This document shows, piece by piece, positions 44,571 through 58,693 of a DNA stretch of 64,000 nt (position 1 is its first letter; each line of letters opens with the position of its first letter). The notes below the pieces were generated by a model. The model was given only the letters and a program-made list of their open reading frames with translations. It did not search any database and was not told where the DNA came from. The translations under genes and the position numbers were made by a program. Source of the DNA: Gambelia wislizenii (taxonomy: Eukaryota; Chordata; Lepidosauria; Squamata; Crotaphytidae). Location: contig JAUMIR010000015.1 in the NCBI GenBank assembly GCA_030847615.1, positions 4,853,501 to 4,917,500 of the forward strand. The letters are read 5' to 3'.

Positions 44571-47500
44571 TATTAAAGCATGTGCGAAATGAAAACCATA
44601 CTCCATCTACCAAAAACAGAGCTGAACGGATGTGGTTTGCAAAGACATTCAGAAGTCATCGTAGGAGGCTGAGATTAAAAATATGCCGCGTAGAATGAAC
44701 TAATTAGAAGCGTGAGCACCATCTTATCTCGAATAGTCACATCTGAAAGAGCATATTATTGAACGTGGTGGTATATGTGAGACATTGAGAAATGCGGCTA
44801 CCTAAAATTTACACAGTCGAAGCTAAGATGGAAAAAACCTTAAAGTATGTATGAAATCAAATTGCAACTCCATTCACCAAAAACAGAGGTGAGTGAATTA
44901 TGTTTGAAGAGAAAATACTGAAGTCATCGTAGGAGGCTGAGATTTAAAATCTGCCCCGTAGAAGGAACTAATTAGCAGCGTGAGCACCATCTTATCTCGA
45001 ATAGTCACATCTGAAAAGAGCATATTATTGAACGTGGTGGTATATGTGAGACATTGAGAAATGCGGCTGCCTAAAATTTACACAGTCGAAGCTAAGATGG
45101 AAAAAACCTTCAAGTATGTATGAAATCAAATTGCAACTCCATTCACCAAAAACAGAGGTGAGTGAATTGTGTTTGCAGAGAAAATTCTGAAGTCATCGTA
45201 GGAGGCTGAGATTTAAAATCCGCCCCGTAGAAGGAACTAATTAGCAGCGTGAGCACCATCTTATCTCGAATAGTCACATCTAAAAAGAGCATATTATTGA
45301 ACGTGGTGGTATATTTGAGACATTGAGAAATGCGTCTGCCTAAAATTTACACAGTCGAACGCATCATGAGAACATGGACCACACATGGAAAAACCTTCAA
45401 GTATCTATGAAATCAAATTGCAACTCCATTCACCAAAAACAGAGGTGAGTGAATTGTACATGCAAGGGAAATTCTGAAATCATCCTATGAGGCTGAGATT
45501 AAATAGCCCCGTACAATGAACTAATTAGAAGCGTGAGCACCATCTTATCTCGAATAGGCACATATGAAAAGAGCATATTATTGAACGTGGTGGTGTATGT
45601 GAGACATTGAGAAATGTGTCTGCCTAAAATTTACACAGTCGAACCTCAGATGGAAAAACTTTCAAGAATGTATGAAATTAAATTGAAACTCAATTCACCA
45701 AAAACAGAGGTGAGTGAATTGTGTTTGCAGAGAAAATTCTGAAATCATCCTAGGAGGCTGAGATTTAAAATCTGCCCCATAGAATGAACTAATTAGAAGC
45801 ATGAGCACGATGTTATCTCGAATAGTCACTTAGATTTGAAAATTGCATATTGGTGAACATGTCATTGTATACATGATGTGTTATTGTGGAATACGTCTGC
45901 ATAGAACTTGCATAGAAGTTACATAGGCGAACGATTGTTCAGGACCCTGTCCAAAGCAAGAATCATATTAAGGCATGTGCGAAATGAAAACCATACTCCA
46001 TCTACCAAAAACAGAGCTGAACGGATGTGGTTTGCAAAGAAATTCAGAAGTCATCCTAGGAAGCTGAGATTAAAAATTCGCCCCGTAGAATGAATTAATT
46101 AGAAGCATGAGCACCATCTTATCTCGAATAGTCACATCTGAAAAAAGCACATTATTGAACGTGGTGGTATATGTGAGACATTGAGAAATGCGTCCGCCTA
46201 AAATTTACACAGGTAAATTTACCATGCACCTCACATGGAAAAACCTTCAAGTATGTATGAAATCAAATTGCAACTCCACCAAAAGCAGAGGTGAGTGAAT
46301 TGTGTTTGCAGAGAAAATTCTGAAATCATCCTAGGAGTCTGAGATTTAAATTCTGCCCCGTAGAATGATCTAATTAGAAGCGTGAGCACCATCTTAACTC
46401 GAATAGTCACTTAGATTTGAAAATTGCATATTGGTGAACACGTCATTGTATACATGATGTGTTATTGTGGAATACGTCTGCATAGAACTTGCATAGAAGT
46501 TACATAGAGGAAGGATTGTTCAGGACCCTGACCGAAGCCAGAATCGTATTAAAGCATGTGCGAAATGAAAACCATACTCCATCTACCAAAAACAGAGCTG
46601 AACGGATGTGGTTTGCAAAGAAATTCAGAAGTCATCCTAGGAGGCTGAGATTAAAAATTCGCCCCGTAGAATGAACTAATTAGAAGCGTGAGCACCATCT
46701 TATCTCGAATAGTCACATCTGAAAAAAGCACATTATTGAACGTGGTGGTATATGTGAGACATTGAGAAAGGTGTCTGCCTAAAATTTACACAGTCGAACG
46801 CATCATGAGAACCTGGACCTCTCATGGAAAAACCTTCAAATATGTATGAAATCAAATTGCAACTCCCTTCATCAAAAGCAGAGGTGAGTGAATTGTGTTT
46901 GCAGAGAAAATTCTGAAATCATCCTAGGAGGCTGAGATTTAAAATCTGCCCCGTAGAATGATCTAATAAGAAGCGTAAGCACCATCTTATCTCGAATAGT
47001 CACTTAGATTTGAAAATTGCATATTGGTGAACACGTCATTGTATACATGATGTGTTATTGTGGAATACGTCTGCATAGAAGTTACATAGAGGAAGGATTG
47101 TTCAGGACCCTGACCAAAGACAGAATCGTATTAAAGCATGTGCGAAATGAAAACCATACTCCATCTACCAAAAGCAGAGCTGAACGGATGTGGTTTGCAA
47201 AGAAATTCAGAAGTCATCCTAGGAGGCTGAGATTAAAAATTCGCCCTGTAGAATGAACTAATTAGAAGCGTGAGCACCATCTTATCTCGAATAGTCACAT
47301 CTAAAAAAAGCACATTATTGAACGTGGTGGTATATGTGAGATTGAGAAATGTGTCTGCCTAAAATTTACACAGTCGAACGCATCATGAGAACATGGACCT
47401 CACATGGAAAAACCTTCAAGTATGTATGAAATCAAATTGCAACTCCGTTCACCAAAAGCAGAGGTGAGTGAATTGTGTTTAGAGAGAAAATTCCGAAATC

Positions 47501-47794
47501 ATCCTAGGAGGCTGAGATTTAAAATCCGCCCCGTAGAATGATCTAATTAGAAGCGTGAGCACCATCTTATCTCGAAAAGTCACTTAGATTTGAAAATTGC
47601 ATATTGGTGAACACGTCATTGTATACATGATGTGTGATTGTGGAATACGTCTGCATAGAACTTGCATAGAAGTAACATAGGCGAACGATTGTTCAGGACC
47701 CTGACCAAAGCTAGAATCGTATTAAAGCATGTGCGAAATGAAAACCATACTCCATCTACCAAAAACAGAGCTGAACGGATGTGGTTTGCAAAGA
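44571..47794 (+). repeat. 3149-bp higher-order repeat, second copy
   Basis: Spot comparison along its length found every rare variant of the first copy at offset 3149. The match ends near 47795 (gaatttcag here against gacattcag). Confidence 0.9.
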
Positions 47795-50075
47795 ATTTCA
47801 GAAGTCATCCTAGGAGGCTGAGATTAAAAATTCGCCCCGTAGAATGAATTAATTAGAAGCATGAGCACCATCTTATCTCGAATAGTCACATCTGAAAAAA
47901 GCACATTATTGAACGTGGTGGTATATGTGAGACATTGAGAAATGCGTCCGCCTAAAATTTACACAGGTAAATTTACCATGGACCTCACATGGCAAAACCT
48001 TCAAGTATGTATGAAATCAAATTGCAACTCCGTTCACCAAAAGCAGAGGTGAGTGAATTGTGTTTGCAGAGAAAATTCTGAAATCATCCTAGGAGGCTGA
48101 GACTCAAAATCCGCCCCGTAGAATGATCTAATTAGAAGCGTGAGCACCATCTTATCTCGAATAGTCACTTAGATTTTAAAATTGCATATTGGTGTACACG
48201 TCATTGTATACATGATGTGTTATTGTGGCATACATCTGCATAGAACTTGCATAGAAGTAACATAGGCGAACGATTGTTCAGGACCCTGACCAAAGACAGA
48301 ATCGTATTAAAGCATGTGCGAAATGAAAACCATACTCCATCTACCAAAAACAGAGCTGAACGGATGTGGTTTGCAAAGAAATTCAGAAGTCATCCTAGGA
48401 GGCTGAGATTAAAAATTCGCCCCGTCGAATGAATTAATTAGAAGCATGAGCACCATCTTATCTCAAATCGTCACATCTGAAAAAAGCATATTATTGAACG
48501 TGGTGGTATATGTGAGACACTGAGAAATGCGTCTGCCTAAAATTTACACAGTCGAACGCAACCTAGACCTCACATGGAAAAACCTTCCAGTATGTATGAA
48601 ATCAAATTGCAACTCCGTTCACCAAAAGCAGAGGTGAGTGAATTGTGTTTGCAGAGAAAATTCTGAAATCATCCCAGGAGTCTGAGTTTTAAAATCTGCC
48701 CCGTAGAATGATCTAATTAGAAGCGTGAGCACCATCTTAACTCGAATAGTCACTTAGATTTGAAAATTGCATATTGGTGAATACGTCATTGTATACATGA
48801 TGTGTTATTGTGGAATACGTCTGCATAGAACTTGCATAGAAGTTACATAGAGGAAGGATTGTTCAGGACCCTGACCAAAGACAGAATCGTATTAAAGCAT
48901 GTGCGAAATGAAAACCATACTCCATCTACCAAAAACAGAGCTGAACGGATGTGGTTTGCAAAGAAATTCAGAAGTCATCCTAGGAGGCTGAGATTACAAA
49001 TTCGTACCGTAGAATGAACTAATTAGAAGCGTGAGCACCATCTTATCTCGAATAGTCACATCTGAAAAAAGCATATTATTGAACGTGGTAGTATATGTGA
49101 GACATTGAGAAAGGTGTCTGCCTAAAATTTACACAGTCGAACGCATCATGAGAACCTGGACCTCTCATGGAAAAACCTTCAAATATGTATGAAATCAAAT
49201 TGCAACTCTGTTCATCAAAAGCAGAGGTGAGTGAATTGTGTTTGCAGAGAAAATTCTGAAGTCATCGTAGGAGGCTGAGATTTAAAATCCGCCCCGTAGA
49301 ATGATCTAATTAGAAGCGTGAGCAGCATCTTATCTCGAATAGTCACTTAGATTTTAAAATTGCATATTGGTGTACACGTCATTGTATACATGATGTGTTA
49401 TTGTGGCATACGTCTGCATAGAAGTTGCATAGAAGTATTAAGGCATGTGCGAAATGAAAACCATACTCCATCTACCAAAAACAAGGCTGGACGGATGTGG
49501 TAGAATGAACTAGTTAGAAGCGTGAGCACCATCTTATCTCGAATAGTCACTTAAAATTGCATATTGGTGAACAAGTCATTGTATACATGATGCGTTATTG
49601 TGGAATACGTCTGCATAGAACTTGCATAGAAGTTACATAGAGGAATGATTGTTCAGGACCCTGACCAAAGACAGAATCGTATTAAAGCATGTGCGAAATG
49701 AAAACCATACTCCATCTACCAAAAACAGAGCTGAACGGATGTGGTTTGCAAAGAAATTCAGAAGTCATCCTAAGAGGCTGAGATTAAAAATTCGCCCCGT
49801 AGAATGAACTAATTAGAAGCGTGAGCACCATTTTATCTCGAATCGTCACATCTGAAAAAAGCATATTATTGAACGTGGTGGTATATGTGAGACATTGAGA
49901 AATGCGTCTGCCTAAAATTTACACAGTCGAACGTAACCTGGAACTCACATGTAAAAACCTTCAAGTATGTATGAAATCAAATTGCAACTCCGTTCACCAA
50001 AAGCAGAGGTGAGTGAATTGTGTTTGCAGAGAAAATTCTGAAATCATCCTAGGAGTCTGAGATTTAAAATCCGCC

Positions 50076-50077
50076 CG
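50076..50077. other. Inversion junction of the satellite
   Basis: Left of the junction a + strand B monomer breaks off within aaaatccgccc. Right of it a - strand B monomer begins at gcatttctcaatgtctcac. Only one base is shared, so the join is blunt or has minimal microhomology. Confidence 0.92.
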
Positions 50078-53000
50078 CATTTCTCAATGTCTCACATATA
50101 CCACCACGTTCAATAATATGCTCTTTTCAGATGTGACTATTCGAGATAAGATGGTGCTCACGCTTTGAATTAGTTCCTTCTACGGGGCGGATTTTAAATC
50201 TCAGCCTCCTACGATGACTTCAGAATTTTCTCTGCAAACACAATTCACTCACCTCTGTTTTTGGTGAATGGAGTTGCAATTTGATTTCATACATACTTGA
50301 AGGTTTTTCCATGTGAGGTCCAGGTTCTCATGATGCGTTCGACTGTGTAAATTTTAGGCAGACGCATTTCTCAATGTCTCACATATACCACCACGTTCTA
50401 TAATATGCTCTTTTTAGATGTGACTATTCGAGATAAGACGGTGCTCACGCTTCTAATTAGTTCATTCTACGGGGCGAATTTTTAATCTCAGCCTCCTAGG
50501 ATGACTTCTGAATTTCTTTGCGAACCACATCCATTCAGCTATGTTTTTGGTAGTATGGTTTTCATTTCGTACATGCTTTAATACGATTCTGGTTTTGGTC
50601 AGGGACCTGAACAATCCTTCCGCTATGTAACTTCTATGCAAGTTCTATGCAGACGTATTCCCCAATAACATATCATGTATACAATGACTTGTTCACCAAT
50701 ATGCAATTTTCAAATCTAAGTGACTATTCGAGATAAGATGGTGCTCATGCTTCTAATTAGTTCATTCTACGGGGCGGATTTTAAATCTCAGCCTCCTAGG
50801 ATGATTTCAGAATTTTCTCTGAAACACAATTCACTCACCTCTGTTTTTGGTGAATTGAGTTGCAATTTGATTTCATACATTCTTGAAGGTTTTCCATCTG
50901 AGGTTCGACTGTGTAAATTTTAGGCAGACACCTTTCTCAATGTCTCACATATACCACCACGTTCAATAATATGCTTTTTTCAGATGTGCCTATTCGAGAT
51001 AAGATGGTGCTCACGCTTCTAATTAGTTCATTCTACGGGGCGAATTTTTAATCTCAGCCTCCTAGGATGACTTCTGAATTTCTTTGCAAACCACATCCGT
51101 TCAGCTCTGTTTTTGGTAGATGGAGTATGGTTTTCATTTCGCACATGCTTTAATACGATTCTGGCTTTGGTCAGGGTCCTGAACAATCGTTCGCCTATGT
51201 TACTGCTATGCAAGTTCTATGCAGACATATTCCACAATAACACATCATATATACAATGACATGTTCACCAATATGCAATTTTAAAATCTAAGTGACTATT
51301 CGGGATAAGATGGTGCTCACGCTTCTAATTAGATCATTCTACGGGGTGGATTTTATATCTCAGCCTCCTAGTATGATTTCAGAATTTTCTCTGCAAACAC
51401 AATTCACCTCTGCTTTTGGTGAACGGAGTTGCAATTTGATTTCATACATACTTGAAGGTTTTTCCATGTGAGGTCCAGGTTCTCATGATGCGTTCGACTG
51501 TGTAAATTTTAGGCAGACGCATTTCTCAATGTCTCACATATACCACCACGTTCTATAATATGCTCTTTTTAGATGTGACTATTCGAGATAAGACGGTGCT
51601 CACGTTTCTAATTAGTTCATTCTACGGGGCGAATTTTTAATCTCAGCCTCCTAGGATGACTTCTGAATTTCTTTGCGAACCACATCCATTCAGCTATGTT
51701 TTTGGTAATATGTTTTTCATATCGTACATGCTTTAATACGATTCTGGCTTTGGTCAGGGACCTGAACAATCCCTCCGCTATTTAACTTCTATGCAAGTTC
51801 TAGGCAGACATATTCCACAATAACACATCATGTATACAATGACGTGTTCACCAATATGCAATTTTCAAATCTAAGTGACTATTCGAGATAAGATGGTGCT
51901 CATGCTTCTAATTAGTTCATTCTACGGGGCGGATTTTAAATCTCAGCCTCCTTGGATGATTTCAGAATTTTCTCTGCAAACACAATTCACTCACCTCTGT
52001 TTTTGGTGAACGGAGTTGCAATTTGATTTCATACATTCTTGAAGGTTTTCCATCTGAGCTTCGACTGTGTAAATTTTAGGCAGACACATTTCTCAATGTC
52101 TCACATATACCACCACGTTCAATAATATGCTCTTTTCAGATGTGCCTATTCGAGATAAGATGGTGCTCACGCTTCTAATTAGTTCATTATACGGGGCAGA
52201 TATTTAATCTCAGCCTCATAGGATGATTTCAGAATTTGCCTTGCAAATACAATTCACTCACCTCTGTTTTTGGTGAACGGAGTTGCAATTTGATTTCATA
52301 CATTCTTGAAGGTTTTCCATCTGAGCTTCGACTGTGTAAATTTTAGGCAGACACATTTCTCAATGTCACATATACCACCACGTTCAATAATATGCTCTTT
52401 TTAGATGTGACTATTCGAGATAAGATGGTGCTCACGCTGCTAATTAGTTCCTTCTACGGGGCGGATTTCAAATCTCAGCCTCCTACGATGACTTCAGAAT
52501 TTTCTCTGCAAACACAATTCACTCACCTCTGTTTTTGGTGAATGGAGTTGCATTTTGATTTCATACATATTTCAAGGTTTTTCCATGTGTTTTCCAGGTT
52601 CTCATGATGAGTTCGACTGTGTAAATTTTAGGCAGACGCATTTCTCAATGTCTCACATATACCACCACGTTCAATAATATGCTCTTTTCAGATGTGACTA
52701 TTCGAGATAAGATGGTGCTCACGCTTTGAATTAGTTCCTTCTACGGGGCGGATTTTAAATCTCAGCCTCCTAGGATGACTTCAGAATTTTCTCTGCAAAC
52801 AGAATTCACTCACCTCTGTTTTTGGTGAATGGAGTTGCAATTTGATTTCATACATACTTGAAGGTTTTTCCATGTGAGGTCCAGTTTCTCATGATGCGTT
52901 CGACTGTGTAAATTTTAGGCAGACGCATTTCTCAATGTCTCACATATACCACCACGTTCAATAATATGCTCTTTTCAGATGTGACTGTTCGAGATAAGAT

Positions 53001-55239
53001 GGTGCTCATGCTTCTAATTAGTTCATTCTACAGGGTTGATTTTAAATCTCAGCCTCCTACGATGACTTCAGAATTTTCTCTGCATACACAATTAACTCAC
53101 CTCTGTTTTTGGTGAATGGAGTTGCAATTTGATTTCATACATACTTGAAGGTTTTTCCATGTGAGGTCCAGGTTCTCGTGATGCTTTCGACTGTGTAAAT
53201 TTTAGGCAGACGCATTTCTCAATGTCTCACATATACCACCACGTTCAATAATATGCTCTTTTTAGATGTGACTATTCGAGATAAGACGGTGCTCACGCTT
53301 CTAATTAGTTCATTCTACGGGGCGAATTTTTAATCTCAGCCTCCTAGGATGACTTCTGAATTTCTTTGCGAACCACATCCATTCAGCTATGTTTTTGGTA
53401 GTATGGTTTTCATTTCGTACATGCTTTAATACGATTCTGGCTTTGGTCAGGGACCTGAACAATCCTTCCGCTATGTAACTTCTATGCAAGTTCTATGCAG
53501 ACGTATTCCACAATAACACATCATGTATACAATGACGTGTTCACCAATATGCAATTTTCAAATCTAAGTGACTATTCGAGATAAGATGATGCTCACGCCT
53601 CTAATTAGTTCATTATACGGGGCGGATTTTTAATCTCAGCCTCCTAGGATGATTTCAGAATTTCCCTTGCAAAAACAATTCACTCACCTCTGTTTTTGGT
53701 GAATGGAGTTGCGATTTGGTTTCATACATACTTGAAGGTTTTTCCATCTTAGGTTCGACTGTTTAAATTTTAGGCAGACGCATTTCTCAATGTCTCACAT
53801 ATACCACCACGTTCAATAATATGCTTTTTCAGATGTGGCTACTCGAGATAAGATGGTGCTCACGCTTCTAATTAGTTCATTCTACGGGGCGAATTTTTAG
53901 TCTCAGCCTCCTAGGATGACTTCTGAATTTCTTTACGAACCACATCCGTTCAGCTCTGTTTTTGGTAGATGGAGTATGGTTTTCATTTCGCACATGCTTT
54001 AATACGATTCTGTCTTTGGTCAGGGTCCTGAACAATCCTTCCTCTATGTAACTTCTATGCAGACGTATTCCACAATAACACATCATGTATACAATGACGT
54101 GTTCACCAATATGCAATTTTCAAATCTAAGTGACTATTCGAGATAAGATGGTGCTTACGCATCTTATTAGATCATTCTACGGGGCAGATTTTAAATCTCA
54201 GCCTCCTAGGATGATTTCAGAATTTTCTCTGCAAACACAATTCACTCACCTCTGCTTTTGATGAAGGGAGTTGCAATTTGATTTCATACATATTTGAAGG
54301 TTTTTCCATGAGAGGTCCAGGTTCTCATGATGCGTTCGACTGTGTAAATTTTAGGCAGACACCTTTCTCAATGTCTCACATATACCACCACGTTCAATAA
54401 TGTGCTTTTTTCAGATGTGACTATTCGAGATAAGATGGTGCTCACGCTTCTAATTAGTTCATTCTACGGGGCGAATTTTTAATCTCAGCCTCCTAGGATG
54501 ACTTCTGAATTTCTTTGCGAACCACATCCATTCAGCTATGTTTTTGGTAGTATGGTTTTCATTTCGCACATGCTTTAATACGATTCTGGCTTTGGTCAGG
54601 GACCTGAACAATCCTTCCGCTATGTAACTTCTATGCAAGTTCTATGCAGACGTATTCCACAATAACACATCATGTATACAATGACGTGTTCACCAATATG
54701 CAATTTTCAAATCTAAGTGACTATTCGAGATAAGATGGTGCTCATGCTTCTAATTAGTTCATTCTACGGGGCGGATTTTAAATCTCAGCCTCCTAGGATG
54801 ATTTCAGAATTTTCTCTGCAAACACAATTCACTCACCTCTGTTTTTGGTGAATGGAGTTGCAATTTGATTTCATACATACTTGAAGGTTTTTCCATGTGA
54901 GGTCCAGGTTCTCATGATGCGTTCCACAATAACACATCATGTATACAATGACGTGTTCACCAATATGCAATTTTCAAATCTAAGTGACTATTCCAGATAA
55001 GATGGTGCTCATGCTTCTAATTAGTTCATTCTACGGGGCGGATTTTAAATCTCAGCCTCCTAGGATGATTTCAGAATTTTCTCTGCAAACACAATTCACT
55101 CACCTCTGTTTTTGGTGAATGGAGTTGCAATTTGATTTCATACATTCTTGAAGGTTTTCCATCTGAGGTTCGACTGTGTAAATTTTAGGCAGACACATTT
55201 CTCAATGTCTCACATATACCACCACGTTCAATAATATGC

Positions 55240-55400
55240 TCTTTTCAGATGAGACTATTCGAGATAATCTCAGCCTCCTAGGATGACTTCTGAATTTCTT
55301 TACAAACCACATCCGTTCAGCTCTGTTTTTGGTAGATGGAGTATGTTTTTCATTTCGCACATGCTTTAATACGATTCTTTGGTCAGGGTCCTGAACAAGA
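55240..55400 (-). repeat. A monomer with two internal deletions
   Basis: The conserved shared block is missing where cgagata joins atctcagcctcc (about 55262), and a second deletion joins cctgaacaa to gatggtgctc (about 55397). The first deletion alone also occurs at about 56518 and 59586, which shows that it was copied. Confidence 0.85.
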
Positions 55401-56939
55401 TGGTGCTCATGCTTCTAATTAGTTCATTCTACGGGGCGGATTTTAAATCTCAGCCTCCTAGGATGATTTCAGAATTTTCTCTGCAAACACAATTCACTCA
55501 CCTCTGCTTTTGGTGAAAGGAGTTGCAATTTGATTTCATACATACTTGAAGGTTTTTCCATGTGAGGTCCAGGTTCTCATGATGCGTTCGACTGTGTAAA
55601 TTTTAGGCAGACGCATTTCTCAATGTCTCACATATACCACCACGTTCTATAATATGCTCTTTTTAGATGTGACTATTCGAGATAAGACGGTGCTCACGCT
55701 TCTAATTAGTTCATTCTACGGGGCGAATTTTTAATCTCAGCCTCCTAGGATGACTTCTGAATTTCTTTGCGAACCACATCCATTCAGCTATGTTTTTGGT
55801 AGTATGGTTTTCATTTCGCACATGCTTTAATACGATTCTGGCTTTGGTCAGGGACCTGAACAATCCTTCCGCTATGTAACTTCTATGCAAGTTCTATGCA
55901 GACGTATTCCACAATAACACATCATGTATACAATGACGTGTTCACCAATATGCAATTTTCAAATCTAAGTGACTATTCGAGATAAGATGGTGCTCATGCT
56001 TCTAATTAGTTCATTCTACGGGGCGGATTTTAAATCTCAGCCTCCTAGGATGATTTCAGAATTTTCTCTGCAAACACAATTCACTCACCTCTGTTTTTGG
56101 TGAATGGAGTTGCAATTTGATTTCATACATACTTGAAGGTTTTTCCATGTGAGGTCCAGGTTCTCATGATGCGTTCCACAATAACACATCATGTATACAA
56201 TGACGTGTTCACCAATATGCAATTTTCAAATCTAAGTGACTATTCGAGATAAGATGGTGCTCATGCTTCTAATTAGTTCATTCTACGGGGCGGATTTTAA
56301 ATCTCAGCCTCCTAGGATGATTTCAGAATTTTCTCTGCAAACACAATTCACTCACCTCTGTTTTTGGTGAATGGAGTTGCAATTTGATTTCATACATTCT
56401 TGAAGGTTTTCCATCTGAGGTTCGACTGTGTAAATTTTAGGCAGACACATTTCTCAATGTCTCACATATACCACCACGTTCAATAATATGCTCTTTTCAG
56501 ATGAGACTATTCGAGATAATCTCAGCCTCCTAGGATGACTTCTGAATTTCTTTACAAACCACATCCGTTCAGCTCTGTTTTTGGTAGATGGAGTATGTTT
56601 TTCATTTCGCACATGCTTTAATACGATTCTTTGGTCAGGGTCCTGAACAATCCTTCCTCTATGTAACTTCTATGCAAGTTCTATGCAGACATATTCCACA
56701 ATAACACATCATGTATACAATGATGTGTTCACAAGTATGTAATTTAAAAATCTAAGTGACTATTCGAGATAAGATGGTGCTCATGCTTCTAATTAGTTCA
56801 TTCTACGGGGCGGATTTTAAATCTCAGCCTCCTAGGATGATTTCAGAATTTTCTCTGCAAACACAATTCACTCACCTCTGCTTTTGGTGAAAGGAGTTGC
56901 AATTTGATTTCATACATACTTGAAGGTTTTTCCATGTGA

Positions 56940-58693
56940 GGTCCAGGTTCTCATGATGCGTTCGACTGTGTAAATTTTAGGCAGACGCATTTCTCAATGT
57001 CTCACATATACCACCACGTTCTACAATATGCTCTTTTTAGATGTGACTATTCGAGATAAGACGGTGCTCACGCTTCTAATTAGTTCATTCTACGGGGCGA
57101 ATTTTTAATCTCAGCCTCCTAGGATGACTTCTGAATTTCTTTGCGAACCACATCCATTCAGCTATGTTTTTGGTAGTATGGTTTTCATTTCGCACATGCT
57201 TTAATACGATTCTGGCTTTGGTCAGGGACCTGAACAATCCTTCCGCTATGTAACTTCTATGCAAGTTCTATGCAGACGTATTCCACAATAACACATCATG
57301 TATACAATGACGTGTTCACCAATATGCAATTTTCAAATCTAAGTGACTATTCGAGATAAGATGGTGCTCATGCTTCTAATTAGTTCATTCTACGGGGCGG
57401 ATTTTAAATCTCAGCCTCCTAGGATGATTTCAGAATTTTCTCTGCAAACACAATTCACTCACCTCTGTTTTTGGTGAATGGAGTTGCAATTTGATTTCAA
57501 ACATTCTTGAAGGTTTTCCATCTGAGGTTCGACTGTGTAAATTTTAGGCAGACACATTTCTCAATGTCTCACATATACCACCACGTTCAATAATATGCTC
57601 TTTTCAGATGAGACTATTCGAGATAAGATGATGCTCACGCCTCTAATTAGTTCATTATACGGGGCGGATTTTTAATCTCAGCCTCCTAGGATGATTTCAG
57701 AATTTCCCTTGCAAACACAATTCACTCACCTCTGTTTTTGGTGAATGGAGTTGCGATTTGGTTTCATACATACTTGAAGGTTTTTCCATCTTAGGTTCGA
57801 CTGTGTAAATTTTAGGCAGACGCATTTCTCAATGTCTCACATATACCACCACGTTCAATAATATGCTTTTTCAGATGTGACTACTCGAGATAAGATGGTG
57901 CTCACGCTTCTAATTAGTTCATTCTACGGGGCGAATTTTTAATCTCAGCCTCCTACGATGACTTCAGAATTTTCTCTGCAAACACAATTCACTCACCTCT
58001 GTTTTTGGTGAATGGAGTTGCAATTTGATTTCATACATACTTGAAGGTTTTTCCATGTGAGGTCCAGTTTCTCATGATGCGTTCGACTGTGTAAATTTTA
58101 GGCAGACGCATTTCTCAATGTCTCACATATACCACCACGTTCTATAATATGCTCTTTTTAGATGTGACTATTCGAGATAAGATGGTGCTCACGCTTCTAA
58201 TTAGTTCATTCTACGGGGCGAATTTTTAATCTCAGCCTCCTACGATGACTTCAGAATTTTCTCTGCAAACACAATTCACTCACCTCTGTTTTTGGTGAAT
58301 GGAGTTGCAATTTGATTTCATACATACTTGAAGGTTTTTCCATGTGAGGTCCAGGTTCTCATGATGCGTTCGACTGTGTAAATTTTAGGCAGACGCATTT
58401 CTCAATGTCTCACATATACCACCACGTTCAATAATATGCTCTTTTCAGATGTGACTATTCGAGATAAGATGGTGCTCATGCTTCTAATTAGTTCATTCTA
58501 CAGGGTTGATTTTAAATCTCAGCCTCCTATGATGACTTCAGAATTTTCTCTGCATACACAATTAACTCACCTCTGTTTTTGGTGAATGGAGTTGCAATTT
58601 GATTTCATACATACTTGAAGGTTTTTTCATGTGAGGTCCAGGTTCTCATGATGTGTTCGACTGTGTAAATTTTAGGCAGACGCATTTCTCAAT
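56940..58693 (-). repeat. 5307-bp higher-order repeat, compared part of first copy
   Basis: Rare variants at 57061, 57621 (gatgatgctcacgcctc) and 58501 (cagggttgattt) recur at 62368, 62928 and 63808, each exactly 5307 bp away. The second copy is cut by the window end. Confidence 0.88.

Larger units (their letters stand above)
30151..50076 (+). repeat. Satellite array, + orientation, A-B dimers of about 590 bp
   Basis: The array is built of two related monomers. A (about 303 bp) begins near ttagatttgaaaattgcata. B (about 287 bp) begins near tctgaaaaaagcatattatt. Both end in a shared block of about 85-90 bp that includes ctaattagaagc and caccatcttatctcgaatag. A-type landmarks recur at 588-593 or 578-581 bp spacing from 30242 to 37884. 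The order then becomes irregular, with B-only runs and higher-order blocks. No transposon or gene is seen inside. It begins about 10 kb after the cingulin stop codon. Confidence 0.95.
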
